Assembly: GCF_029714425.1 (NCBI RefSeq)
Contig: NZ_CP121668.1
Span: 3,803,501-3,867,500 of the forward strand
DNA length: 64,000 nt
Reading direction: 5' to 3'
DNA from: Bradyrhizobium sp. CB2312
Lineage (GTDB): Bacteria; Pseudomonadota; Alphaproteobacteria; Rhizobiales; Xanthobacteraceae
Each line of letters starts with the position of its first letter. Position 1 is the stretch's first letter. Position numbers and translations under genes: made by a program. The notes under the pieces are model-generated. The model did not search any database. It had not been told where the DNA came from and saw nothing but the letters and a program-made list of their open reading frames with translations. This document shows positions 1 through 9,320 of the stretch, in pieces.

Positions 1-227
1 ACCTCAAAGCGCTCGACGGTGGCGCTTACGCCGTGACCGAGCAGTCGGGCCCTGCGATCGACGGCGCCTCGGGCACCATCAGCGGCTCGTCCCTGGAAGG
101 CTCGAACACCGACATCGCCGACGAGTTCACCAAGCTGATCGTGACCCAGCAGGCCTATTCGGCCAACACCAAGGTGATCACGACGGCCAATTCGATGGTG
201 CAGGACCTCCTGAACGTGTTGCGCTGA
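1..227 (+). CDS. flgE: Flagellar hook protein FlgE, C-terminal end (partial)
   Basis: This is the end of a flagellar axial protein whose 5' part lies before the window; the reading frame is open from base 3. The last 40 or so residues carry the C-terminal helix typical of hook and rod proteins (DEFTKLIVTQQAYSANTKVI, then a short tail ending in LLNVLR), which packs in the core of the hook. FlgE is named because the next two genes are flgK and flgL, the usual order in alphaproteobacteria. FlgF or FlgG is excluded because both are found elsewhere in the window. The stop codon is followed by a 35-base gap and then flgK. Confidence 0.85.
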   Translation, partial: LKALDGGAYAVTEQSGPAIDGASGTISGSSLEGSNTDIADEFTKLIVTQQAYSANTKVITTANSMVQDLLNVLR

Positions 228-262
228 TCGGCGCGTGACGTAACCAAAGGCGGTAAGTACAC

Positions 263-2146
263 ATGGGTTTGAGTTCAGCCCTTGCCAGTGCGATGAGCGG
301 TCTGCGTGCCAACCAGGCCGCGCTCTCGATCGTCTCCTCGAACGTCGCCAATTCGCAGACGCCGGGTTACGTCGTCCAGACGGCGAACCAGATCGAGGTC
401 ACCACCGGCGACTTCGGCTCGACGGCGATGACGACCGGCGTGAGCCGGGAGCTCGACACCTATGTGCTGAACCAGCTGCGAACCGAGACCGGTGGCAGCG
501 GTTACGCCGATCAGATGGCCAACATCCTGAAGCAGCTTCAGAGTGTCTATGGCACGCCCGGTAACAACGGCACGCTCGAAACAGCGCTGAACAAATTCAC
601 CACGGCGCTGCAGGCGCTGTCGACGAGCTCGGGCGCCTCGTCGGCACAGACCGTTGCGCTGGGTGCGGCGCAGGCGCTGGCGCAGCAACTCAACGTCACC
701 ACCAAGGGCATCCAATCGCTGCGCTCCAACGTCGAGCAGGATCTCGGCACCTCGGCGCAGGCCGCCAACGCGGCGATGCAGAAGGTCGCCGACATCAACA
801 CCAAGCTCCAGGGCCTGTCGGCTAACGATCCCTCCGCCGCGACGCTGATGGACCAGCGCGATCAGGCGATCAACACGCTGTCGAAATATGTCGACGTCCG
901 CGTCACCACCGACGGTTCGAACCAGGCCAACATCTACACCACCACCGGCATCCAGCTCGTCGGCGCCGGGCTCGCCTCGCAATTCTCCTTTGCCTCCGCC
1001 GGCGCGCTGTCGGCGACCTCGCTCTACAACAGCGATCCCACCAAGTCCGGCGTCGGTGCGTTCAACATCAGGCTGCCGAACGGCTCGCAGATCGACGCCG
1101 TCGCCAACAACGTGGTCTCCTCGGGCCAGATCGCGGCCGACCTGAAGCTGCGCGACCAGACGCTGGTGCAGGCGCAGACCCAGCTCGACCAGCTTGCGGC
1201 GACGATGTCGAGCGCGCTGTCCGACAAGACCGCGGCCGGCAGCAAGGTCTCGGGCCCGCCGGCCGGGTTCGACCTGGACCTTGCCGGTGCGCAAGCAGGC
1301 AATACGGTCAACATCACCTATACCGACACCGCGACCAACACCCAGCGCCAGATCACGCTCGTCAACGTGACCGATCCGGCGGCGCTGCCGCTCCAGAACG
1401 CCACCAACGCCAACCCGATGCAGGTGGGCGTCAACTTCTCCGGCGGCATGGGTGCGATCGCCGCCGCGCTCAACACCGCGCTGTCGGGCTCGCATCTGTC
1501 GTTCTCCGCCGCGCCGTCGCCGGCGACCGCGACGACGCTGCGGGTCACCGACGACAACACCGGCCTTTCCAAGATCAATTCGGCCTCGACGTCCAAGACG
1601 ATGTCGTCGCTGGCCTCCGGCAATCCGCAACTGGCGCTGTTCACCGACGGCGGGCAGGCGCTCTACACCGGCGCGATCACCGCATCGGGCTCGCAGATGA
1701 CCGGCCTCGCCGGGCGCATCGCCGTGAACACGCAGGTGGTCGCCGATCCGACCAAGCTGTCGGTCTACAACACCTCGCCGGTGACGCCCCCGGGCGACAC
1801 CACGCGTTCGGACTATCTCTATTCGCAGCTCACCAATGCGGTGTTCTCCTATTCGCCGACGACCGGCCTCGGCTCTGCCAACCAGCCCTTCACCGGCAGC
1901 GTCTCGAACTACCTCCAGCAGTTCCTGAGCATCCAGGCCAACGCCTCGACCCAGGCGACCCAGCTCCAGCAGGGCCAGAGCGTCGTGGTCTCGACGCTGC
2001 AGGCCAAGTTCGACTCGACCTCCAGCGTCAATTTGGACTCGGAGATGTCGAACTTGATCCAGCTCCAAAATGCCTATGCCGCCAACGCCCACGTTATGTC
2101 GGTGGTGCAGAGCATGATGAACACTTTGATCCAGGCTCAAGCGTAA
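263..2146 (+). CDS. flgK: Flagellar hook-associated protein FlgK (HAP1)
   Basis: FlgK is the first junction protein between hook and filament and is exported by the flagellar type III apparatus. The 627-residue product starts with the rod/hook family N-terminus (MGLSSALASAMSGLRANQAA, with SSNVANSQTPGY soon after) and ends with the matching C-terminal helix (LQNAYAANAHVMSVVQSMM). These two ends form the coiled-coil core, and the Ser/Thr/Ala-rich middle forms surface domains. A middle segment near residues 335-440 looks like an extra beta-rich domain, which explains a length above the roughly 550 residues of enteric FlgK. It lies between flgE and flgL and is probably co-transcribed with them. 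Confidence 0.93.
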   Translation: MGLSSALASAMSGLRANQAALSIVSSNVANSQTPGYVVQTANQIEVTTGDFGSTAMTTGVSRELDTYVLNQLRTETGGSGYADQMANILKQLQSVYGTPGNNGTLETALNKFTTALQALSTSSGASSAQTVALGAAQALAQQLNVTTKGIQSLRSNVEQDLGTSAQAANAAMQKVADINTKLQGLSANDPSAATLMDQRDQAINTLSKYVDVRVTTDGSNQANIYTTTGIQLVGAGLASQFSFASAGALSATSLYNSDPTKSGVGAFNIRLPNGSQIDAVANNVVSSGQIAADLKLRDQTLVQAQTQLDQLAATMSSALSDKTAAGSKVSGPPAGFDLDLAGAQAGNTVNITYTDTATNTQRQITLVNVTDPAALPLQNATNANPMQVGVNFSGGMGAIAAALNTALSGSHLSFSAAPSPATATTLRVTDDNTGLSKINSASTSKTMSSLASGNPQLALFTDGGQALYTGAITASGSQMTGLAGRIAVNTQVVADPTKLSVYNTSPVTPPGDTTRSDYLYSQLTNAVFSYSPTTGLGSANQPFTGSVSNYLQQFLSIQANASTQATQLQQGQSVVVSTLQAKFDSTSSVNLDSEMSNLIQLQNAYAANAHVMSVVQSMMNTLIQAQA

Positions 2147-2166
2147 CCAGTACAGGGCTCTGAAAC

Positions 2167-4068
2167 ATGTCGATCAGCAGCATAAACTACTCCTCGTCGA
2201 TCCTCGGCTCGCAGATCCGCAACATCAACCAGCAGCTCACCGACCTGTCGACGCAGCTCTCGACCGGCAAGCTGTCGCAGAATTATTCCGGCATGGGCAC
2301 CAACGAGGGATTTGCGATCGCCGGGCGCTCGCAGCTCTCCAACATCGCCGCCTATACCGACACGATCACCAACGTCAACGTCAACATCAACCTCGCCAAT
2401 ACCGCGCTGCAGTCGCTGACGACGATTCGCACCAACACCAAGACGGGTTCGGCCAGCACGGCGCAGGATCTCAACGTCAACGGACAGACGGTGGCGCAGA
2501 ACACGGCCGCAGCCCAGTTCGGCTCGATGGTCGGCGTGCTGAACACGCAGTCGGGCAACCGCTATCTGTTTTCCGGGACCGCGTACAACACCCAGCCGGT
2601 CGCCAATGCCGGGGACATCATCAACGGCACCACGACGCAGGCCGGCTTCAAGACCGTCATGGCGGAGCGCCAGGCCGCCGACCTCGGCGCCAACGGCATG
2701 GGGCGCCTGGTGCAGACGCAGCCGACGCCGAGCTCGGTGAAGGTGTCGGAAGACGCCGCCGGGTCGCCGTTCGGGCTCAAGGTCAAGGCGGTGTCCTCGA
2801 CGCTGACAGGGGCGACCGTCACCGGCCCGAGTGGCTCGCCGGTGTCGTTCTCGGTCGATCTCAACGGCGTCAATCCGAACAACGGCGACAAGCTGAGCGT
2901 CCAGTTCACGCTGCCGGACGGCACCACCGAGCAGATCGACCTGACCGCGTCCACGGCGACGCCGACGCCGCTCGGCAGTTTCGCGATCGATGCGAGCGTC
3001 CCGGTCAACCCGAACAATACCGCGACCAATCTCAACACGGCGCTGAACACCGCGATCAAGAAGCTTGCCAACACGTCGCTGGTGGCGGCGTCCGCCGTGA
3101 CCGCGGGTGACAATTTCTTCAACACGGCAAGCTCGGCGACCGGGACGACTGCGGTCACCAATCAAGTCGCCCCGCCAGCTTCGAACATCGCCACGGGCGC
3201 GACGGCGCTGTCCGGCGCAAGTGGATCGGACTCCATCACGCCGGGCTTCTCCGCCGGGGACACCATCACCGTCAACGGCACCACGCTCACTTTCGTCAAC
3301 TCGGGCGCGACCGGCAACCAGCTCAATGTGACCGACAGCATCCAGACGCTGATGAGCAAGATCGACGCGATCACGGGCACCTCCAAGCCGTCGACGATTC
3401 ATGGCGGCGTGATCACGATCAACACCAACGATGCGGCGAGCCTGAACATCACGGGCTCGACCCCGGGCGCGACCGCCGCGCTTGGCTCGCTCGGTTTCAG
3501 CACGACGCCCGTGACCGCCACGCAGCCGCCGCTACGCGTTGGCTCCTCGCCCGCGAGCTCGGCCACCACGCTGGTGAACGGCTCGGCCAACACCGTGAAA
3601 TGGTACCAAGGCAATGACGGACCGGGCTCGGCGCGCTCGACCGCGGTCGCGCGCGTCGACGATTCCGTCACGGTGCAGTATGGCGCGCAGGCGAACGAGG
3701 ACGCGATCCGCCGGCAGTTGCAGGCGATTGCCGTGTTCGGCACGTTTTCGACGACCCCGGGCGGGCAGTATTCCGGCGGGCAGGTCGCCGCGCTGAGCCT
3801 GCGCACGACCCAGGCGCTGACCCAGCAGCCCGGCCAGCAGCGCATCGAGGATATCCAGACCGACATTGCGATGGCCCAGAACACGATGAAGGACGCGACC
3901 ACGCGCCAGACCCAGGCCAAGGCGCAGCTGCAGTCCATCATCGACCAGGCGGAGTCGGCCCCGCAGGACCAGGTGGCGAGCGAGCTCCTGGCGCTCCAGA
4001 ACGCCCTCCAGGCGTCCTATCAGGTGACCTCGAAGCTCGCCCAGCTCTCGCTCGTCAAGTTCCTGTAA
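2167..4068 (+). CDS. flgL: Flagellar hook-associated protein FlgL (HAP3)
   Basis: This is the second hook-filament junction protein, a flagellin-like subunit. The 633-residue product begins with a flagellin-type N-terminal helix (QIRNINQQLTDLSTQLSTGK) and ends with the C-terminal helix region (LLALQNALQASYQVTSKLAQ). It is about twice the length of enteric FlgL because of long inserted domains. One insert at residues 344-450 (GDTITVNGTTLTF, then GGVITINTND, then ALGSLGFS) resembles the duplicated module in the three flagellins downstream. The gene starts 20 bases after flgK. The stop is followed within 8 bases by a CtrA-type box, so the next gene probably has its own promoter. Confidence 0.9.
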   Translation: MSISSINYSSSILGSQIRNINQQLTDLSTQLSTGKLSQNYSGMGTNEGFAIAGRSQLSNIAAYTDTITNVNVNINLANTALQSLTTIRTNTKTGSASTAQDLNVNGQTVAQNTAAAQFGSMVGVLNTQSGNRYLFSGTAYNTQPVANAGDIINGTTTQAGFKTVMAERQAADLGANGMGRLVQTQPTPSSVKVSEDAAGSPFGLKVKAVSSTLTGATVTGPSGSPVSFSVDLNGVNPNNGDKLSVQFTLPDGTTEQIDLTASTATPTPLGSFAIDASVPVNPNNTATNLNTALNTAIKKLANTSLVAASAVTAGDNFFNTASSATGTTAVTNQVAPPASNIATGATALSGASGSDSITPGFSAGDTITVNGTTLTFVNSGATGNQLNVTDSIQTLMSKIDAITGTSKPSTIHGGVITINTNDAASLNITGSTPGATAALGSLGFSTTPVTATQPPLRVGSSPASSATTLVNGSANTVKWYQGNDGPGSARSTAVARVDDSVTVQYGAQANEDAIRRQLQAIAVFGTFSTTPGGQYSGGQVAALSLRTTQALTQQPGQQRIEDIQTDIAMAQNTMKDATTRQTQAKAQLQSIIDQAESAPQDQVASELLALQNALQASYQVTSKLAQLSLVKFL

Positions 4069-4075
4069 GGATGCG

Positions 4076-4094
4076 TTAAGGCATCGTTAACCAT
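4076..4094 (+). promoter_or_regulatory. CtrA-type box upstream of the enzyme operon
   Basis: The sequence TTAA, seven bases, TTAA, CCAT begins 8 bases after the flgL stop and ends 45 bases before the glycosyltransferase-like start. TTAA-N7-TTAA and TTAACCAT are the established binding motifs of the cell-cycle regulator CtrA in Caulobacter. Both are matched exactly here. It suggests that the four-gene operon is transcribed from its own CtrA-controlled promoter and not only by read-through from flgL. Confidence 0.7.
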
Positions 4095-4139
4095 GCCTCT
4101 TTACCTCTTGGTGAGGATTGGAGCGGGGCAAAGCGGCCG

Positions 4140-4925
4140 ATGTCGGACAGGATGCAGCTGGTGGTGGCGACGCCGTGCTTCGGCGGGCAGGTCTCGAGCA
4201 TCTATGCGAGCTCGATCTTCGCGCTCCAGCGCGCCGTGCACGGCATGTCCAATCTCGACCTCAAGGTGCACATGCGCGACGGCGACGCGCTGATCACGCG
4301 CGCGCGCGCCAATCTGGTCGCGATGTTCCTGGACGATCCCAAAGCGACGCATTTCCTGTTCATCGACGCCGACATCGGCTTCAAGCCGGAGCAGGTGTTC
4401 CGGCTGATGGAGTGCGGCGCGGACGTCGTCGCCGGCTGCTATCCGATCAAGCGGGTCAACTGGAACAAGGCGAAACGCGCGATCGAGGCCCGCCGCACTG
4501 ATGTGCCGGCCGCCTCGCTCGACTACGTGCTCGAGGTCGAGGACCCCGACCGCATCGTGGTCGTCAACGGCTTCACGCGCGTGCGCTATGCCGGCACCGG
4601 TTTCCTGATGATCCGCCGCCACGTGCTGGAAGCGATGTGCCGCCATCCGGCCTACGCAAACTTGCAATTCTTCCGCGAGCATTCGCACGATGCGCTGGCG
4701 GCGAGCCAGAACCGGTTCGCGCTGTTCGAATGCATGATTGATCGGGCGACCGGCACTTATCTCTCGGAAGACTTCGCCTTCTGCAAGCGCTGGACCGATA
4801 TCGGCGGCGAGATCTGGGCCGACATCCAGAGCTCGCTCGACCATGTCGGGCCCTCGGTGTTCCACGGCGACATCGCCTCGCAATTCGCAGCCGCGCCCGC
4901 GGCGGCAGCGGCCGACGCGGCGTGA
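4140..4925 (+). CDS. GT-A-fold glycosyltransferase-like protein, first gene of the enzyme operon
   Basis: The 261-residue soluble product resembles small family-2-type glycosyltransferases, which move a sugar from a nucleotide-sugar donor to an acceptor. It starts with a beta strand (MQLVVATPCFGG), has an ITRARANLVAMFL segment typical of phage and rhizobial relatives, and then FLFIDADIGF, whose DAD fits the metal- and donor-binding DxD motif. Later come GTGFLMIRR and LSEDFAFCKRW, where Glu-Asp would fit the catalytic acidic pair. There is no membrane segment. The tail is Ala-rich. It starts the operon, with 10 bases before the next gene. The acceptor is unknown; flagellin or a product of the next three genes are possibilities. 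Enzyme class is moderately sure, role is not. Confidence 0.7.
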   Translation: MSDRMQLVVATPCFGGQVSSIYASSIFALQRAVHGMSNLDLKVHMRDGDALITRARANLVAMFLDDPKATHFLFIDADIGFKPEQVFRLMECGADVVAGCYPIKRVNWNKAKRAIEARRTDVPAASLDYVLEVEDPDRIVVVNGFTRVRYAGTGFLMIRRHVLEAMCRHPAYANLQFFREHSHDALAASQNRFALFECMIDRATGTYLSEDFAFCKRWTDIGGEIWADIQSSLDHVGPSVFHGDIASQFAAAPAAAAADAA

Positions 4926-4935
4926 GCCTTTCGGG

Positions 4936-6558
4936 ATGAGCACCGGCGCATCCCGTCTGTCAGCTTCGGAACGCGCGCCCGACGGCGGCTCGCGCTACCG
5001 TCTGCGCGATCTCTTCACGCCATTGGACACGCTGCTGGTCTGCGGCGGAGACCCGCGCCTTGCGCTCGATCCCAGGGATGGCGTCAACGCCTATGGCTGT
5101 GCGGCCTCGCCCGAGCCGGAGACCTGGAATTTCGCGTCCTCGACCGCATCGACGATCTCGCAAGCGGCTTATGACCGCGCCGCGCTGGCGCGCGAAGAGC
5201 TGATGCACAGGTGCCTGTTCGACGAGGTCGAAATCGCCTTCGACGCGCGCTGTGAGGGCATGCGCGAGGAACTGCGCGGCCATCTCCAGCTCTCGCCGCG
5301 GGTCGACGTCGTATTCTCGCCCTCCGGCACGGACTCCCAGCTCCACGCGCTGTTCCTGGCGAGCGCGGTGCTCGGCGCCTCGCCGGTGACGATCGTGGTC
5401 GGCACGGATCAGACCGGCAGCGGCACGGTTCATACCGCGCGCGGACATCATTTCAGCTCGATGACGGCGAGCGGCGTTGCGGTGCGCAAGGACGCCGCGG
5501 TCGCGGGTCTTGCCGGCGACAGCATCGCGGTGCCGCTGCTGGATGCCGCCTCCGGCATCGCGATGCGCGCGGATGCGGACGCTGCGGTGATGCGTGCCAT
5601 CGAGACCAGCCTCGCGCAAGGCCGCTGCGTTCTCCTGCAAATCATGGATTCGTCAAAACTCGGCTGGCGCGCGCCGAGTGCTGCCTGCCTCGATGAGATC
5701 GCGCGGCGCTGGCCGCGCAAGGTACAGGTGGTCGTCGATGCCTGTCAGGCGCGGCTCGGCCGCCGCCGGCTGCGCTGCTATCTCGACCGCGGCTACATGG
5801 TGTTGATGACCGGTTCGAAATTTTTCGGCGGACCCGCCTTCAGCGGCGCGCTGCTGGTGCCAAAAGGCCTGTCGCGGTCGATCGACCGGATCGGCGCGAT
5901 CGCGCCGGGCATTTTCGACTATGCCGGCCGCTGCGACTGGCCGACGGCCTGGACGGCGCTGCGCTCTCGGTTCGAGCGTCGGCCGAATTTCGGTCAGTGG
6001 CTGCGCTGGGAAGCCGCGCTGGCCGAGATCGGCCGCTACTACGCTGTCCCCGGGGCATTCCGCGCCAGGGCGCTGGCCGAGCTTGCCGCCGGCATCGACA
6101 GCATGCTCGCGCTGTCGCCGTCGCTGCGTGCCATTTCCGTGGCGACCGAGAAGGCCGGTGCGGATGACGAGGAATTCGCCCGCGCCACGATCTTTCCGTT
6201 CACGCTGCTGCGAGACGGCAAACCTGTCTCGCTCGCCGAGACCGGCGCCGTTCATCGGTTGCTGGCGTGCGACATGAGCGAGGAGCTCGGCGGCAGCGCG
6301 GCGGATCGGCAGGTCGCCGCACAACGCTGTCTGGTCGGCCAGCCGGTCCGGCTGGAGCGACAGGGCGAGGCGCCGCAGGCCGCGTTGCGGCTGTGCGTCG
6401 GCGCGCGGCTCGTCGCCGAAGCCTGGTCGGCGGATGCCGCGCAGGCGCAACGCAATTTGCAGCATGTGCTCGATCGCATCGCCCACGTCCTGGTGAAGAT
6501 CGAACTGCTGCTTGACCGTGCCACGGCTGCGCCGGGGAAGTTTGTGCTCGAGGTCTGA
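4936..6558 (+). CDS. PLP-dependent (fold type I) enzyme of unknown reaction
   Basis: The 540-residue product has the marks of an aspartate-aminotransferase-fold PLP enzyme. SPSGTDSQLHALFLAS (about 128-143) fits the cofactor phosphate-binding segment. VVVDACQ places Asp268 to pair with the pyridine nitrogen. MTGSKFFGGPAFSGAL places Lys295 as the Schiff-base lysine. It does not look like a standard aminotransferase or decarboxylase over its whole length; I do not recognise the reaction. The ATG at 4936 is chosen, 10 bases after the previous stop, because a longer in-frame start lies inside the previous gene. It is spaced 2 bases from the ATP-grasp gene, so the two are probably translated together and may act in one pathway. 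Confidence 0.72.
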   Translation: MSTGASRLSASERAPDGGSRYRLRDLFTPLDTLLVCGGDPRLALDPRDGVNAYGCAASPEPETWNFASSTASTISQAAYDRAALAREELMHRCLFDEVEIAFDARCEGMREELRGHLQLSPRVDVVFSPSGTDSQLHALFLASAVLGASPVTIVVGTDQTGSGTVHTARGHHFSSMTASGVAVRKDAAVAGLAGDSIAVPLLDAASGIAMRADADAAVMRAIETSLAQGRCVLLQIMDSSKLGWRAPSAACLDEIARRWPRKVQVVVDACQARLGRRRLRCYLDRGYMVLMTGSKFFGGPAFSGALLVPKGLSRSIDRIGAIAPGIFDYAGRCDWPTAWTALRSRFERRPNFGQWLRWEAALAEIGRYYAVPGAFRARALAELAAGIDSMLALSPSLRAISVATEKAGADDEEFARATIFPFTLLRDGKPVSLAETGAVHRLLACDMSEELGGSAADRQVAAQRCLVGQPVRLERQGEAPQAALRLCVGARLVAEAWSADAAQAQRNLQHVLDRIAHVLVKIELLLDRATAAPGKFVLEV

Positions 6559-6560
6559 AG

Positions 6561-7814
6561 ATGCTGCATCCTGTTTCCGCGCCTGATAGCGTGACCACGC
6601 CGAACTATTCCGACCGCATCGGCTTTGCGCAGTTGACGCGGCGGGCCTTCGAGGGCGGCGATCTGCATCCGCTGCGCGAGCATCTGCTGGCGCGGATCGC
6701 GGAGGGAACGGCGGAGGCGGGGGAGGGCCTCGATCTGTCGCTGATTGCCCAGCTTCTCGGCGAGAAGGAGGCCGGGCTCGTGATCCAGACCGAGGTGCTC
6801 GCCTTCCACCAATTGTTTCGCACGCCGTGCGCGGTTGCCAAGCCGCGCCTGCGCGTGCTCGCGCTCGCCGCCGATATCGACATGGGCGGCAACACCCCGA
6901 TCGAATTCCTGCTCGAGGGCTCCGACATCGAGCTGCTGACGCTGTATGTGGTCCACGGAGTCGGTCTGCCCGAGACGTTGCCTGATCACGACGTCGCCAT
7001 CGTGGTCGCTTCCGATTCCGAGGAATGCCGCGAGGCGCTCGCCGTCATCGCAGCGGCCGCGCCGCGCTGGCCGCGGCCTTTGCTCAATCGCCCCGAGCTG
7101 ATTGGCAATCTCGATCGCGACAAGCTCTATCGGTTGCTGGCTGATATCCCGGGTCTCGATATTCCCGTGACCGCCAACGCGACCCGTGCGCAATTGACGG
7201 CTCTCTCGGAGGGGCGGATCGCTTGCACGGAGATTACGGGCGAACTGCACTTTCCAATGATAGTACGGCCGCGCGGGACGCACGCCGGCGTCGGGCTTGC
7301 GAAGATGGACGATGCGGCTGCGCTCGAAGCCTATCTTGTCGAGCGGCAAGAACAGGACTTTTTCGTCGCGCGTTTCGTCAACTACGCGAGTCCCGACGGG
7401 CTCTTTCGCAAGATCCGGCTCACGATGGTCGACGGCAAGCCTTATGCCTGCCACATGGCGATCGCCGATCGCTGGGATATCTGGTATCTCAACGCCTACA
7501 TGGCGTTCAGCGAGGAGAAGCGCGCTGAAGAGGCCGTCTTCATGCAGGACTTCGATCACGCGTTCGCGGCGCGCCACAAGAAGGCGCTCGACGAGATGAG
7601 CAAGCGCGTCGGCCTTGACTATTTCATCCTCGATTGCGCCGAGAACCGCGATGGCGAGCTCTTGGTCTTCGAGGCCGACAACACCGCCGTCGTGCACAAC
7701 ATGGATCCGCCGGCCGTGTTTCCCTACAAGCCGCCGCAGATGCGCAAGATCTTCGCCGCGTTCACCGCGATGCTGTCGCGGCACGCCAAGGCCGGCGCGG
7801 AGAGCGCAGCATGA
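6561..7814 (+). CDS. ATP-grasp ligase-like protein
   Basis: The 417-residue product looks like an ATP-grasp enzyme, a family that joins a carboxylate to an amine or thiol by way of an acyl phosphate. The N-terminal part up to about residue 175 is a pre-ATP-grasp domain (LRVLALAADIDMGGNTPIEF). In the ATP-grasp part, FPMIVRPRGTHAGVGL holds the nucleotide-binding lysine/arginine and glycine-rich loop, and LLVFEADNTAVVHNMD near the end holds the acidic and Asn metal ligands. It resembles amino-acid or peptide ligases of the RimK or D-Ala-D-Ala type more than carboxylases. The substrate is unknown. The stop overlaps the start of the next gene by 4 bases (ATGA), which indicates translational coupling with the decarboxylase. 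Confidence 0.75.
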   Translation: MLHPVSAPDSVTTPNYSDRIGFAQLTRRAFEGGDLHPLREHLLARIAEGTAEAGEGLDLSLIAQLLGEKEAGLVIQTEVLAFHQLFRTPCAVAKPRLRVLALAADIDMGGNTPIEFLLEGSDIELLTLYVVHGVGLPETLPDHDVAIVVASDSEECREALAVIAAAAPRWPRPLLNRPELIGNLDRDKLYRLLADIPGLDIPVTANATRAQLTALSEGRIACTEITGELHFPMIVRPRGTHAGVGLAKMDDAAALEAYLVERQEQDFFVARFVNYASPDGLFRKIRLTMVDGKPYACHMAIADRWDIWYLNAYMAFSEEKRAEEAVFMQDFDHAFAARHKKALDEMSKRVGLDYFILDCAENRDGELLVFEADNTAVVHNMDPPAVFPYKPPQMRKIFAAFTAMLSRHAKAGAESAA

Positions 7815-9307
7815 ACGAGATCATCCGCAACACGCAGAGCTCCGTCACGAACGGCTCGCTCGATCCGCAGGACTGGAGCGAATTCCGCGCGCTCGCCCAT
7901 CGCATGCTCGACGAGACCATCGACGGCATCGCCAACATCCGCTCGCGGCCGGTGTGGCAGCCGATCCCCGACGGCGTCCGCGCGGCCTTGAAGAGCGACG
8001 TGCCGCGCGGGGCGAGCGAGCTCGCCGAGGTCTATCGCGAATTCGCAGAGCATGTCGCCCCCTATGCGACGGGCAACGTCCATCCCGGCTTCATGGGCTG
8101 GGTGCATGGCGGCGGCACCGCGGTCGGCATGCTCGCGGAGATGCTCGCGGCCGGCCTCAACGCCAATCTCGGCGGGCGCGACCACATGCCGATCGAGGTC
8201 GAGCGCCAGATCGTCGGTTGGATGCGCAGCCTGTTCGCCTTCCCGGACAGCGCGAGCGGCATCTTCGTCACGGGCACGTCGATGGCCAATCTGATGGCGG
8301 TGCTGGTGGCACGCACGGCTGCGCTCGGCACGCTGGCGCGGCAGCACGGCATCGGCAATGACGGCGCGCTGCTCGCCGCCTATACCTCGCGGGCCGCGCA
8401 TGGCTGCGTCTCGCGGGCGATGGACATCGCCGGGCTCGGCGCCGATGCACTGCGCAAGGTCGATGTCGACGTCGATCATCGCATCGACGTCGCCGCGCTG
8501 CGCGCGCAGATTGCCGCGGACCGCGAGATCGGTTTCAAGCCGTTCCTCGTCGTCGCCTCTGCCGGCACGGTCGATATCGGCGCGATCGACGACCTCAGGG
8601 CTGTCGCGCAGCTCTGCCGCGAGGAAGGCATCTGGTTTCACGTCGACGGCGCCTTCGGTGCGCTCGCGATCCTCTCGCCCGAGCTCGCGCCACTGCTCGG
8701 CGGCATCGAGCTCGCCGATTCCATCGCGCTCGATTTCCACAAATGGGGGCAGGTGCCTTACGACGCTGGCTTCCTGCTGGTCCGTGATGGCGAGCAGCAT
8801 CGGCAGGCCTTTGCGCAGCCGGCGGCCTATCTCAGCCGCGAGGCGAGGGGGCTTGCAGCGGGCACGGTCTGGCCCTGCGATCTCGGCCCCGACCTGTCGC
8901 GCGGCTTCCGCGCGCTGAAGACCTGGTTCACGCTGAAGACGTTCGGCACCGATCGCCTCGGCGCGGTGATCGCGCGAAGCTGTGCGCTGGCAAAATATCT
9001 CGAGGCGCGCATTCTGGCCGAGCCGCGGCTGGAATTGCTGGCGCCGGTGAATCTCAACATCGTCTGCTTCCGCTATCGCGCAGGCGACGCGGTCAACCGC
9101 GAGGTTGTCGCCGACATTCAGGAGTCCGGCATCGCGGCGCCGTCGAGCACGACGCTGGATGGCAAGTTCGCGATCCGCGCGGCGATCGCCAATCATCGCA
9201 CCGAAGAGACCGACATCGATGCGCTGGTTGCGGCCGTGCTCAAGTTCGGCGCGCAGCGCAGCGGCGGCGTGACCGAGGTCGAGGCGCCGCCGCTCGCGGC
9301 GCAGTGA
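7811..9307 (+). CDS. Group II PLP-dependent amino-acid decarboxylase family protein
   Basis: The 498-residue product belongs to the glutamate/aromatic-amino-acid decarboxylase family, which removes the alpha-carboxylate of an amino acid to give an amine. HPGFMGWVHGGG near 91-102 is the family substrate-site region. FVTGTSMANLMAV is the phosphate-binding segment. FHVDGAFG places Asp279 at the pyridine nitrogen, and ALDFHKWGQVPYDAG places Lys311 as the PLP lysine. It overlaps the ATP-grasp gene by 4 bases and is the last gene of the operon, followed by a strong terminator. Substrate class (aromatic, acidic or other) cannot be read from the sequence. A decarboxylase, a ligase and a glycosyltransferase in one operon suggest a small amine-containing conjugate. 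Confidence 0.82.
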   Translation: MNEIIRNTQSSVTNGSLDPQDWSEFRALAHRMLDETIDGIANIRSRPVWQPIPDGVRAALKSDVPRGASELAEVYREFAEHVAPYATGNVHPGFMGWVHGGGTAVGMLAEMLAAGLNANLGGRDHMPIEVERQIVGWMRSLFAFPDSASGIFVTGTSMANLMAVLVARTAALGTLARQHGIGNDGALLAAYTSRAAHGCVSRAMDIAGLGADALRKVDVDVDHRIDVAALRAQIAADREIGFKPFLVVASAGTVDIGAIDDLRAVAQLCREEGIWFHVDGAFGALAILSPELAPLLGGIELADSIALDFHKWGQVPYDAGFLLVRDGEQHRQAFAQPAAYLSREARGLAAGTVWPCDLGPDLSRGFRALKTWFTLKTFGTDRLGAVIARSCALAKYLEARILAEPRLELLAPVNLNIVCFRYRAGDAVNREVVADIQESGIAAPSSTTLDGKFAIRAAIANHRTEETDIDALVAAVLKFGAQRSGGVTEVEAPPLAAQ

Positions 9308-9320
9308 CATCTTGCTCTCA

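Noticed and set aside
275..2140. Long minus-strand reading frame opposite flgK (621 codons)
   Set aside because: It is made of Arg/Gly/Val/Asp-rich sequence with no domain, and flgK on the other strand has clear family motifs. High GC content removes stop codons from the antisense frame.
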